Origin: Mailhella sp.
GTDB taxonomy: Bacteria > Desulfobacterota > Desulfovibrionia > Desulfovibrionales > Desulfovibrionaceae
DNA: 7,274 bases
Assembly: GCA_017940105.1 (NCBI GenBank)
Contig: JAGAZG010000086.1
Location: forward strand, 1-7,274
Direction: 5' to 3'
A program made the translations under genes and the position numbers. The notes below the pieces were generated by a model, which worked only from the letters and a program-made list of their open reading frames with translations, did not search any database and was not told the DNA's origin. Shown here one piece after another: positions 1 through 6,321 of this stretch (the first letter of the stretch is position 1; each line of letters begins with the position of its first letter).

Positions 1-185
1 CTCTGGATGACCATGGTGGCCAGTACGCCAAGAATAACCCCGAGGACAGGGGTCTTTGTGAACATGCCGATAATCCCGCGCAGCTTTTCGCCGGCGAGGC
101 TCTGAAGGGAGTCGCTGATGAGCTTGATGGCGAAGAGAAAGATGCCCACCCCGCCGAGCAGCTGCATGACAGTGTAAAACGACAT
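1..185 (-). CDS. Na/Pi-cotransporter family protein, N-terminal 61 residues (cut by window edge)
   Basis: This is the start of a membrane transporter whose 3' part lies outside the window. The readable 61 codons begin MSFYTVMQLLGGVGIFLFAI and continue through an amphipathic stretch (DSLQSLAGEKLRG) into a second hydrophobic segment ending TMVIQ. This is the hallmark N-terminus of the Na/Pi-cotransporter II-related (NptA/YjbB-like) family. In that family a glycine-rich first helix is followed by 'LAG..LR' and a helix leading into the conserved Q-S-S-S repeat. The Gln of that motif is codon 61 and the next, incomplete codon (AG.) suits Ser. The ATG at 183-185 is preceded by AGGAG (191-195 on the plus strand) five bases away, which fixes the start. 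The family takes up or exports phosphate with sodium, and many members end in a PhoU-like domain that cannot be seen here. It is divergent from the NSS transporter gene. Family call fairly sure; substrate inferred. Confidence 0.85.
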   Translation of the reverse strand, partial: MSFYTVMQLLGGVGIFLFAIKLISDSLQSLAGEKLRGIIGMFTKTPVLGVILGVLATMVIQ

Positions 186-226
186 TGGTGCTCCTGGCAA
201 TTGCGACAATGCGGTTAGCTCCCTTG

Positions 227-255
227 CTTTTACCGCATAGAAAAAAGCACGGCAA
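227..255 (-). promoter_or_regulatory. Possible promoter of the Na/Pi-family gene with an overlapping dyad
   Basis: On the minus strand TTGCCG (plus 250-255) and TAAAAG (plus 227-232) are separated by 17 bases, each matching four of six sigma-70 consensus positions. The -10 element overlaps a perfect 7-base inverted repeat, ATGCGGT at 209-215 and ACCGCAT at 232-238 with a 16-base spacer. That repeat would span the transcription start and could be an operator or a leader hairpin. The promoter match is weak, and I see no convincing PhoB box. Confidence 0.3.
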
Positions 256-275
256 CTGAAAATTCTGTCTTTTGC

Positions 276-303
276 TTGCCTTTTTTTATTGCTCATGTAT
301 GCT
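276..303 (+). promoter_or_regulatory. Possible promoter of the NSS transporter gene
   Basis: TTGCCT (276-281) and TATGCT (298-303) are 16 bases apart, each four of six matches to sigma-70 consensus, within a T-rich stretch. The predicted transcription start is near 310, giving a leader of about 25 bases before the ATG at 334. It is the best candidate in the 148-base divergent region (186-333) but a weak one. Confidence 0.3.
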
Positions 304-333
304 GGGAAAACATTGTTTAACCAGGAGCGTTTC

Positions 334-1722
334 ATGTCAAAGGGCAGTTCCGACAGTAAGGACAGAGGTCTTTTTTCTGGCCATTTTGGCTTTGTCATTG
401 CTGCTGCAGCATCGGCTGTGGGGCTGGGCAATATCTGGCGTTTTCCATACCTTACAGCTAAATACGGCGGCGGAATCTTTCTGCTTGTCTATCTTATTCT
501 TATGCTGACGTTTGGCTATGCGCTCATCGTGGCAGAAACCAGCCTTGGCCGGGCTACCAGGCTTAGTCCTGTGGGGGCGTACCGCGCGTTTGCCGGGTTT
601 AAGAAAAATCCGTTTCTCTCATTCGGCGGCTGGCTTAATGCTGTCGTTCCTATGCTTATCTTTCCATATTATTGCCTCATCGGAGGATGGATTATCAAGT
701 ATACCGTGGAATTTTTTGCTGGGCAGGTAGATACAGTGGCCGCCGACGGTTACTTCGGCGGATTTATTTCTTCAACGTGGGAACCGGTGTTATGGCATAT
801 GGTCTTTTTAGGATGCACTCTCGCCGTCATCCTCAAAGGCGTGGAAAAAGGGGTGGAAAAGGCGTCCCGGGTGATGATGCCCCTGCTCCTGTTGCTAGCC
901 GGCGTGGTTGCGGTCTATTCCATGACGCGTCCTGGTGCCGGAGCCGGCATCTATTACTATCTGGTGCCAGATTTTTCCAAGCTTTCCATCATGACGGTCG
1001 TCGTCGCCTGCGGACAGCTGTTCTTCTCGCTTTCCATAGGAATGGGCATACTCATCACCTACGGATCCTACATGAAGAAAGACGTTGACGTTGAAAAGGC
1101 TACGAACAGGATACAGATCATGGATACGGTCGTCGCTCTGCTGGCTGGTTTCATGATCATTCCTGCCGTGTTTGCCTTTTCCGGCGGTGAAGCCGATGCT
1201 CTGAATGCCGGTCCGGCACTGATGTTTGTCACTATTCCCAAGGTCTTCAATAGCATGAGCTTCGGCGGCATCATCGGAACCATGTTCTTTCTCATGGTTT
1301 TTTTTGCAGCCCTTACTTCCAATATCTCCATTATGGAGGCATGTGTTTCAACTCTTTCGGACGAAATGCACTGGTCCCGCCGTTCAAGCGCTCTTTTCAT
1401 GACTTTCGAAGCCGTGGCTCTTGGCGTTCCGTGTTCTCTAGGTTTTGGCGTGTGGGATTTCGTCAGCATTGCCGGAATGTCCATCCTCGATATGATGGAC
1501 TTTGTCGCTGGCACAGTGCTTTGTCCTTTTTCTGCCTTGCTTACCTGCCTTCTCATAGGACGTGTCGTCGGCATAGACCGGCTGGCCGTGGATATTAAGT
1601 TTTCGTCTGCCTTCCGCAGGGAGAAAGTATTCAGGATATGCATTTCATGGCTGGCACCAGTCATCCTGCTCATTGTTCTTGTGTCGTCCGTCGCCGCAGC
1701 ACTGGGCTACATAAAGATGTAA
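334..1722 (+). CDS. Neurotransmitter:sodium symporter (NSS) family, probable Na+-dependent amino-acid transporter
   Basis: This 462-residue LeuT-fold secondary transporter of the inner membrane probably takes up a hydrophobic or aromatic amino acid with Na+. Helix 1 carries the family signature GLGNIWRFPYL (residues 30-40), with N33 and R36 matching LeuT N27 and R30. Helix 6 has QLFFSLS from Q228 (LeuT Q250 region). Helix 8 has LTSNIS (327-332), equivalent to the LeuT Na2-site LTSS. MDFVAG places D389 at LeuT gate residue D404. I count 11 membrane helices; the twelfth of LeuT is absent, as in bacterial MhsT and Tyt1. An in-frame ATG at 289 would add 15 residues, but ATG 334 has AGGAG (323-327) six bases upstream and gives the usual short hydrophilic N-terminus. 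The gene appears monocistronic and converges on the SBF-family gene. Family very sure; substrate not readable. Confidence 0.93.
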   Translation: MSKGSSDSKDRGLFSGHFGFVIAAAASAVGLGNIWRFPYLTAKYGGGIFLLVYLILMLTFGYALIVAETSLGRATRLSPVGAYRAFAGFKKNPFLSFGGWLNAVVPMLIFPYYCLIGGWIIKYTVEFFAGQVDTVAADGYFGGFISSTWEPVLWHMVFLGCTLAVILKGVEKGVEKASRVMMPLLLLLAGVVAVYSMTRPGAGAGIYYYLVPDFSKLSIMTVVVACGQLFFSLSIGMGILITYGSYMKKDVDVEKATNRIQIMDTVVALLAGFMIIPAVFAFSGGEADALNAGPALMFVTIPKVFNSMSFGGIIGTMFFLMVFFAALTSNISIMEACVSTLSDEMHWSRRSSALFMTFEAVALGVPCSLGFGVWDFVSIAGMSILDMMDFVAGTVLCPFSALLTCLLIGRVVGIDRLAVDIKFSSAFRREKVFRICISWLAPVILLIVLVSSVAAALGYIKM

Positions 1723-1746
1723 TTCGAAAACGCTGAGGACTTGCTT

Positions 1747-1783
1747 GCGGGAGAACGGCTCATCTTTCTCCCGCGGTGCTTTT
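1747..1783 (+). terminator. Stem-loop terminator for the NSS gene, overlapping the 3' end of the convergent gene
   Basis: GCGGGAGA (1747-1754) pairs perfectly with TCTCCCGC (1767-1774) around a 12-base loop, starting 24 bases after the NSS stop codon. A short T run (1780-1783) follows after five bases, so it is a weak intrinsic terminator. The last codons and stop (1760-1762) of the minus-strand SBF gene lie inside the structure. Read from the minus strand there is no T tract, so one-way function is more likely. Confidence 0.5.
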
Positions 1784-2737
1784 AACCGGAGACGTTTGGC
1801 AGGCATGCCGTTCACGCAGGCGCCTGCGCATAAAGGCATAGCCTTTTTCCATGCGCCATATTTGCCATGTGTTGAAAAGATTCTGGAATATGGAGTAGGC
1901 TGTTAGGCTGATAAGCACGGCAGGATCTAGGTACTGAAAAACCAGCCACATGCCGAAAAGCAGGTTTTTTTGCGCAAGAGCCTGCCCTGCGGCGATGTGG
2001 CGGCGGTATTTCCTGCCTGCGCCTCGTCCGATGACGAACAGCACGATGCAAACGCCTATGCCGGAAGCCGAAACGCTTAGTTCCAGGGCAATGCTTTTCT
2101 GCCCGGGTGAGAACAGCGTGTCAAAGGTGCTGCTGATCAGTATGAGGATCATGGCAGCCCAAAGATAATAGGAAACATGGCTTTTTTTCACAATGGCGGC
2201 ACTTACCGATGGAGCAAGCAAGCGTAGCCCCCAGGCGAGAAGCAGAGGCAGCAGCAGCGTTGGCGTGACCTTATAAAAAACCCTTGCCATGAATTCAAAG
2301 AAAGGCAAGCCTTCATGATGCTGAGAGATAAGGGGAATGATCAGCGGAGCGGCCAGTATGACGGCAAAATTCCCAAGAAATAGGTAGGCGGTGAGAAAAC
2401 CGACATTTCCGCCCAGCATTCCTGTAATAGTGGGAGCTGCCGTAGCTGTTGGTATGAGAAAGCAAAGGCTTACGCTTTGCGCCAGCACGGGATTGAGAGG
2501 GGCCAGAATAAACCAGGAGATGAGGCTGCCGCCTATCTGCACGGCAAGCAACATGAAATGCAGGCGGTGTACCCCAAGATCCCTTGGTTTAAGGCTGCTG
2601 AAGGTCAAAAAAAGCATAATCATCAGTAGCCAGATGGAAAGCGGTGCGAAACGGGAGAAAAAGGAATGCCCGGTAATTCCTGCGGCTATGGCTATGGGTA
2701 AGGTCCATTGCTTAATAAAAGCGGCGAAGCTGTTCAT
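1760..2737 (-). CDS. Bile acid:sodium symporter (SBF/BASS) family membrane transporter, substrate unknown
   Basis: A 325-residue protein with about ten hydrophobic segments. The central stretch contains PTATAAP (96-102), TGMLGGN (105-111) and LGNFAVILAAPLIIPLI (121-137). The broken-helix glycine/proline pattern and following helix resemble the SBF/BASS fold (relatives: ASBT, PanS, ACR3). A late GQALAQKN (251-258) followed by a helix and an 'FNTWQIW' end is typical, from memory, of a bacterial subgroup annotated only as 'transporter'. The C-terminus is basic. The frame is open upstream to 2851, but that start would overlap nikO. ATG 2737 is preferred because it gives the usual N-terminus and has AGGG eight bases upstream, while the ATGs between have no ribosome site. 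The gene follows nikO in the same direction after 79 bases, so it may be the last gene of the nik operon or independent. Family moderately sure; a role in metal handling is only a guess from position. Confidence 0.75.
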   Translation of the reverse strand: MNSFAAFIKQWTLPIAIAAGITGHSFFSRFAPLSIWLLMIMLFLTFSSLKPRDLGVHRLHFMLLAVQIGGSLISWFILAPLNPVLAQSVSLCFLIPTATAAPTITGMLGGNVGFLTAYLFLGNFAVILAAPLIIPLISQHHEGLPFFEFMARVFYKVTPTLLLPLLLAWGLRLLAPSVSAAIVKKSHVSYYLWAAMILILISSTFDTLFSPGQKSIALELSVSASGIGVCIVLFVIGRGAGRKYRRHIAAGQALAQKNLLFGMWLVFQYLDPAVLISLTAYSIFQNLFNTWQIWRMEKGYAFMRRRLRERHACQTSPVKSTAGER

Positions 2738-2773
2738 AAGATGAGCCCTAGCAGGCATTCGCATGAAAGAAAA

Positions 2774-2797
2774 GATTTTTAATTGGAAGAAAAAATC
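2774..2797. repeat. AT-rich inverted repeat between nikO and the SBF gene
   Basis: GATTTTT (2774-2780) and AAAAATC (2791-2797) form a perfect 7-base dyad with a 10-base spacer in the 79-base gap after nikO. In the nik transcript it would form a weak AT hairpin without a U tract directly behind it. It could be an operator or a processing site, or arise by chance in AT-rich DNA. I see no convincing promoter in this gap. Confidence 0.3.
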
Positions 2798-2816
2798 AAA
2801 TGCGCTGCGGAGCTTT

Positions 2817-3488
2817 TCAGCAAAATGCTTGGGTGACGGCAACGCTGCCATTGGGAGTTATGCGCATGAATGAAGTGCAGGTTTCCCTAAGAAATTCACC
2901 GTCATGCGATATGATGATGCGCGTGATCGTCTGTCCCTTGAGAATATATGCAAGTTTCTCCCGTGAGGCTTCGTCAAGAAACATCGTCGGTTCATCCAAA
3001 AGCAAGGCTTCTGGCTGCATGGAAAGGACAGAAGCAAGCGCAGCAAGCTTTTTTTCTCCTCCAGAAAGCTTATGGGGCGGCCTGTCTGCAAGCGATTCTA
3101 TGCCAAGCGAGCTTAATGCATTCATGGCCCGTTCACGGGCCTGTTTTTTGTTCATGCCAAGATTGAGCGGGCCGAAAGCAACGTCTTCAAGCACCGACGA
3201 AGAAAAAAGCTGGTCATCGCTGTTTTGGACTACAAAACCGATGCTGCAGCGCAGACGATGTAGATCAGCTTCGCCAGCGACAGGAATCCCGTGAAAGAAA
3301 AGACCTCCTTTCTGTGGTTTTTCCAGTCCCGTCATCAGGCGGAAGAAAGTTGTTTTTCCACTGCCGTTTGGGCCATAAAGCCCGATTTGCTCGCCTTCGC
3401 GCAAGGTAAAGTTTAAGCCGTGAAAAATTCTGGGGCGGTCTGCATAACCAAAATCTACCTCGCGAAGGGCGGCAACAGCGTCATTCAT
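2817..3488 (-). CDS. nikO: Nickel/cobalt ECF transporter ATPase, NikO/CbiO type
   Basis: This 223-residue cytoplasmic ABC ATPase powers the nickel (or cobalt) ECF importer and docks on NikQ. All core motifs are present: Walker A GPNGSGKTT (39-47), Q-loop glutamine Q88 in VVQNSDDQLF, signature LSGGEKK (141-147), Walker B ALLLDEP (161-167) with catalytic E166, and switch His195 in IIISHD. The 'NSDDQLF' after the Q-loop is characteristic of CbiO/EcfA ATPases. The D-loop reads TMFLD instead of the usual small-residue form (such as SGLD or NALD), an oddity in an otherwise complete enzyme. At 223 residues it is short because it lacks the C-terminal extension of many CbiO proteins. The start is supported by GAAGG seven bases before ATG 3488, and only 12 bases separate it from the nikQ stop. 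It is probably transcribed with the other nik genes. Metal specificity comes from the partner proteins, not from this subunit. Confidence 0.93.
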   Translation of the reverse strand: MNDAVAALREVDFGYADRPRIFHGLNFTLREGEQIGLYGPNGSGKTTFFRLMTGLEKPQKGGLFFHGIPVAGEADLHRLRCSIGFVVQNSDDQLFSSSVLEDVAFGPLNLGMNKKQARERAMNALSSLGIESLADRPPHKLSGGEKKLAALASVLSMQPEALLLDEPTMFLDEASREKLAYILKGQTITRIIISHDGEFLRETCTSFMRITPNGSVAVTQAFC

Positions 3489-3500
3489 GTAAATGCCTTC

Positions 3501-4220
3501 TCATCGTATGATCAGATCAGCCGCCGTCAAGGCCACTAGCGACGCGGCGACACAGGAAAAGAAGACAATTCCACCGCCTCCTGGCTCAGTGGCGGTGTGA
3601 AAGACGCCGTGAAATCCCCTTAGCTGCATGGCTTCGTAAATACGCCTTGAGCGGTCCATGCTGTTGACAATAACCATGCCCAGCATGTGGGCTATGGTTC
3701 TGTACGTGTGCATAGAGGTTTTAGGGCGGAACCCGCGCAGCGCTGCCGCCGTCCGCATTCTTTTCCATTCATCTTCGATAACATGAATGTGACGAAAGGT
3801 GAACAGAAAAAGAAACACCAGTTTTGGAGGCATATGCAATTGTTCGAGGGCAGCCCCCATGTCTGCAATTTCCATGTCTGCAGCAAGCACCAGAAACACT
3901 GCCAGTATGCAGTTGCACTTCACCGCCGCTTGAAGAATAAGCTCAACCCCCTCCCTGCTGAACGAAAAGGGGCCAAGTTCCCAGGCTGGGGTTCCGGGCA
4001 TGCTCCAAGGAACGGTTACTACTAAAAAAAGCAGAAAGAAATTTGCCGGGGCAAGGCGTTTAAAAAGCATCAGAAAAGGGTATTCAGCCAGGCAGATCAG
4101 CAGAATTGTTCCTGCTGAGCCTGCAAAAAGGACCGCGCGGGTCTGCACCATAGAAAATAAAAAAGCCGCTGCGACTGCTGTTGCCAGCCTTGCCCGCGGA
4201 TCCAGAGATGTAATGTCCAT
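3501..4220 (-). CDS. nikQ: Nickel/cobalt ECF transporter transmembrane coupling protein, NikQ/CbiQ type
   Basis: This 239-residue T component couples ATP hydrolysis in NikO to the substrate-binding NikM in the inner membrane. The N-terminus MDITSLDPRARL is the family's conserved opening ('LDPRxKL'). It is followed by paired hydrophobic segments near 12-45 and 58-75, one near 95-115, one near 133-145, and a final helix at 217-236. The two cytoplasmic coupling motifs that contact the ATPases are visible as AALRGF (159-164) and AMQLRGF (198-204), variants of Ala-Arg-Gly in which Leu replaces Ala. The open frame extends upstream to 4367 but only through nikL. ATG 4220 is chosen because it matches the family start, lies four bases after the nikL stop, and has AAAGG eight bases upstream. 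Fourth gene of the nik cluster. Confidence 0.93.
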   Translation of the reverse strand: MDITSLDPRARLATAVAAAFLFSMVQTRAVLFAGSAGTILLICLAEYPFLMLFKRLAPANFFLLFLVVTVPWSMPGTPAWELGPFSFSREGVELILQAAVKCNCILAVFLVLAADMEIADMGAALEQLHMPPKLVFLFLFTFRHIHVIEDEWKRMRTAAALRGFRPKTSMHTYRTIAHMLGMVIVNSMDRSRRIYEAMQLRGFHGVFHTATEPGGGGIVFFSCVAASLVALTAADLIIR

Positions 4221-4224
4221 GCCG

Positions 4225-4860
4225 CTAGCCTTTATTGTTTTTGAAAAAGGCAGCCATGCCGAACAGTCCGATAATCCAGCCAATGCCGCCAATAATGTCT
4301 TTAATGTCCGGCCCATGTTCTTGCTGTGAAGCATATATCTGAACAAGCATCTGACGCATGGGCGCAAGCTCGTTTTTCAGCATGTTTTCAATTTTCTGTT
4401 CCATCGTCAGATCTTCTTTACCGTGTTGTCCAGCAGCGGCGGGCTGGGAGCTTTTTGCTTGGCTGACAAGTAAGTTGGGCTGAGACGCTAGTTTTTTTTG
4501 CCCGCCGGATACTGCGAGCACCTGCAGTTCATCTGGTGTCATCATCCAGGAACTTTGGTGTCCTTCGCCAGCGTTGAGCGATATTTTAAGACCGTGACCG
4601 GTCATAAGAAAAGCCTGATCCGGATGGTAACGGTATCGGCCCTGTTCATCAGTAATGGCTTCTTCGAGGACGGTTCCGTCCTGCGCATCCGTCATAATCA
4701 GCCTGCCATGGCGCACGCGCTGACTCTTGCTGAACGAGCATTCTATCTGAACAGCTTCGCCGTCAACAAAGGCAAAAATATTAACCCTGTGCGCAATGCC
4801 CTGCTCTGGGAATAAAAGCAGCAGGGCAAGAGCCAATAGTGTGGCGAACGTATTATTCAT
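4225..4860 (-). CDS. nikL: NikL, periplasmic membrane-anchored accessory component of the nickel ECF importer
   Basis: A 211-residue protein with a signal peptide (hydrophobic core about 5-17) and a likely cleavage after GIA, so the mature chain would begin with His24 (HRVNIFAFVDGE). A beta-rich domain (about 25-115) follows, resembling a transthyretin/carboxypeptidase-regulatory-like sandwich with the turn 'DEQGRYRY'. Next come a low-complexity linker (about 120-150), a helical, probably coiled-coil segment (152-182) and one C-terminal membrane helix (about 188-206) with GGIGWIIGLFG, which I recall as a NikL family hallmark. The architecture fits the NikL subunit that replaces CbiN/NikN in NikKMLQO systems. 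His-rich positions (H24, H51, H79, H89, H101) could contact metal. ATG 4860 overlaps the nikM stop as ATGA, so translation is probably coupled. The upstream SD is weak. Exact function of NikL is not settled; the assignment rests on architecture and gene order. Confidence 0.85.
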   Translation of the reverse strand: MNNTFATLLALALLLLFPEQGIAHRVNIFAFVDGEAVQIECSFSKSQRVRHGRLIMTDAQDGTVLEEAITDEQGRYRYHPDQAFLMTGHGLKISLNAGEGHQSSWMMTPDELQVLAVSGGQKKLASQPNLLVSQAKSSQPAAAGQHGKEDLTMEQKIENMLKNELAPMRQMLVQIYASQQEHGPDIKDIIGGIGWIIGLFGMAAFFKNNKG

Positions 4861-5480
4861 AGCTGTGATTCCGAAGTGTCAGAAGAAAAGTGCAGGAGTT
4901 CAGGACGTGTTTTTTTCAAGAAAGAGATTATCAGGGCAGAAATGATGCCTTCAATAGCCATGACGGGGACATGCGCGAGAAAAAGCATCCTTGCCGAGGT
5001 CATGAATCCCTCATCGGTAAAGGCAAGCGCGGCTGCTGTGCAAAGGGCGGCTCCTGCTACGGAAAAGAAACCGCATAAAAAACCGCCGGCGATAGGCTTT
5101 ATGCCTGGGGCAGAAAACCATGTTCGAAAAGCATAATGGCAGAGAAGAGCGGGTAACGCCATGTCAAAAGTGTTGACGCCAAGCACGGCTATTCCGCCGT
5201 ACCTGAAGAGCACAGCCTGAAGCAGCAGTGCTGTAAACAGCACTGGGAAAATCCCCCATCCAAGCAGCATGCCCAGCACGCCGTTCAGTATCAGATGCAC
5301 GCTGCCTGGACCGAGGGGCACATGGATGAGCGACGCTGTAAAAAAGACAGCAGAAAGCACGGCTGCTGTCGTCAGCCGTTCGTAATCCGATTTTTTCAAC
5401 CCAAAATAAAGACCGGCCAAAGTGAGCGCATAGCCGCCTATAAGCACGGTCGGCGAAAGGACGCCTTCTGAAATATGCAT
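4857..5480 (-). CDS. nikM: Nickel/cobalt ECF transporter substrate-binding membrane protein, NikM/CbiM type
   Basis: This 207-residue S component binds the metal ion in the membrane and hands it over for import. It begins MHISEGVLSP. In NikM/CbiM the N-terminal amine and His2 coordinate Ni2+/Co2+ together with a histidine that matches His62 here, in GSVHLILNG (59-67) (equivalent to His67 of the structurally known NikM2, from memory). The family segment GVNTFDMALPA (101-111) is present, and about six to seven hydrophobic helices fill the rest. The C-terminus is short and charged. 'MHISEG' rather than 'MHIPDG' leans to nickel-type NikM, but specificity cannot be read with certainty. ATG 5480 must be the start because Met1-His2 forms the site; its SD (GGA eight bases upstream) is modest. 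The stop overlaps the nikL start by four bases, and 54 bases separate the gene from nikK. Confidence 0.93.
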   Translation of the reverse strand: MHISEGVLSPTVLIGGYALTLAGLYFGLKKSDYERLTTAAVLSAVFFTASLIHVPLGPGSVHLILNGVLGMLLGWGIFPVLFTALLLQAVLFRYGGIAVLGVNTFDMALPALLCHYAFRTWFSAPGIKPIAGGFLCGFFSVAGAALCTAAALAFTDEGFMTSARMLFLAHVPVMAIEGIISALIISFLKKTRPELLHFSSDTSESQL

Positions 5481-5520
5481 GGCAGTAATCCAGAGAAACC
5501 AGATGCAAAAAATGCTTGGA

Positions 5521-5532
5521 TCCCCGTGGGGA
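5521..5532 (-). other. Short GC hairpin between nikK and nikM
   Basis: A 12-base perfect palindrome (TCCCCGTGGGGA on the plus strand) lies three bases beyond the nikK stop. In the transcript it forms a compact hairpin, followed eight bases later by six U residues (plus 5507-5512). The spacing is too long for a classical intrinsic terminator, but the structure could protect the nikK 3' end or give partial read-through. That would let the periplasmic subunit be made in excess over the membrane subunits. Confidence 0.3.
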
Positions 5533-5534
5533 CT

Positions 5535-6305
5535 TTAATTTGCCGTCTTCGGCGAAACAAATTCCATCCAGAGCACGGCGCCCAGCTCTACGTCTTTGGG
5601 CGTGCCGTCGTGAGCCATCTTCTTATCGGCGGTATTGAGCGCAGCAAAGCCCCACCAGCCGGCAAAGGGAATGCCGTACGTGAATATGCCGTTGGCGTCG
5701 GTCTTGACAACCTGGGTCGTGAGCGCTCCGTTGGGCGCTTCGTACCTGCCGTCTTTATTGTAATATTCAATCTCAACTTCCGTTCCGGGAGCCGGCTTGC
5801 CGTCAAGCAGAACCTGCCCCTGAAAAACGTTGCCCGCGTAATTTCCGAATGGGCGAGTCAGGGGCACGATTTCCGTCTTCAGGCCGAGCGGGTCATCCCA
5901 GCCTTCTTCTTCGCCAAAGGCGGATATGTACGTCTTTGCGTAATGCATAATAAAGCAGTCCTCGGCAGGTTCCCAGTATGGTTCTGGCACGACGGCAAAC
6001 TGATAGACGCCTGGCTTTTTAAACTGGAAAGGCAGCTTCCATGCGTCATGATCCAGTATCGTGGCAGGCTGCAGCGATCCGGCAAGCTCTTCGCTTTTTC
6101 CGTCTGCGAATACTTTAAAAGAAACAGGTTTTGCCATGTTCATGCCATTGCCTTCCATGGGATGGCTGAACGAAACCTGAAGTTCGATTTTTGCTTCGCT
6201 TTGATCTTCTATTACGCTGTCCGAAGGAATAATCATGCCGAAATGGGCCATGGCCGGACTGGCGATAAGGCAGAACGCGGCAGCTGCAATAAGCGTTTTT
6301 TTCAC
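5535..6305 (-). CDS. nikK: NikK, DUF4198-type periplasmic protein of the nickel ECF importer
   Basis: A 256-residue exported protein, first gene of the nik cluster. It opens with a Sec signal peptide (MKK, hydrophobic core 4-16, cleavage after AMA at residue 20), giving a mature chain beginning His21 (HFGMIIPSD). The rest is a soluble, beta-rich two-domain protein of DUF4198 type, the family of NikK and other predicted cobalt/nickel transport proteins. The second half has 'VLLDGKPAPGTEVEIEYYN' (about 168-186) and 'TDANGIFTYGIPFAGWW' (207-223), the pattern of an Ig/transthyretin-like sandwich. An exposed N-terminal histidine, plus others such as H48, H86 and H120, suggests periplasmic Ni2+ capture and delivery to NikM; this is inference. 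The start is GTG, fixed by a perfect GGAGG seven bases upstream and the signal peptide right behind it. No tandem membrane helix is seen. An opposite-strand open frame of 283 codons covers this gene but is a shadow. Confidence 0.88.
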   Translation of the reverse strand: MKKTLIAAAAFCLIASPAMAHFGMIIPSDSVIEDQSEAKIELQVSFSHPMEGNGMNMAKPVSFKVFADGKSEELAGSLQPATILDHDAWKLPFQFKKPGVYQFAVVPEPYWEPAEDCFIMHYAKTYISAFGEEEGWDDPLGLKTEIVPLTRPFGNYAGNVFQGQVLLDGKPAPGTEVEIEYYNKDGRYEAPNGALTTQVVKTDANGIFTYGIPFAGWWGFAALNTADKKMAHDGTPKDVELGAVLWMEFVSPKTAN

Positions 6306-6312
6306 GTGTCAA

Positions 6313-6317
6313 CCTCC
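6313..6317 (-). promoter_or_regulatory. Strong ribosome-binding site of nikK (GTG start)
   Basis: GGAGG on the minus strand with a seven-base spacer decides the GTG initiation codon at 6303-6305. It is the strongest Shine-Dalgarno in the cluster and lies about 30 bases into the predicted transcript. Confidence 0.75.
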
Positions 6318-6321
6318 AGAG

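Noticed and set aside
186..333. PhoB box in the divergent region before the Na/Pi-family gene
   Set aside because: No pair of CTGTCAT-like direct repeats with 11-base periodicity is present.
1068..1673. Minus-strand open frame of 201 codons inside the NSS gene
   Set aside because: It is a codon-bias shadow of the NSS transporter, rich in Met, Ser, Arg and Lys, with no family features.
2738..2851. Upstream extension of the SBF gene to an ATG at 2851
   Set aside because: It would overlap the end of nikO and add a non-family N-terminus, with no ribosome site at that ATG. ATG 2737 fits better.
4221..4367. Upstream extension of nikQ to an ATG at 4367
   Set aside because: The added 49 residues lie within nikL in another frame. 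The conserved family N-terminus and an AAAGG ribosome site both point to ATG 4220.
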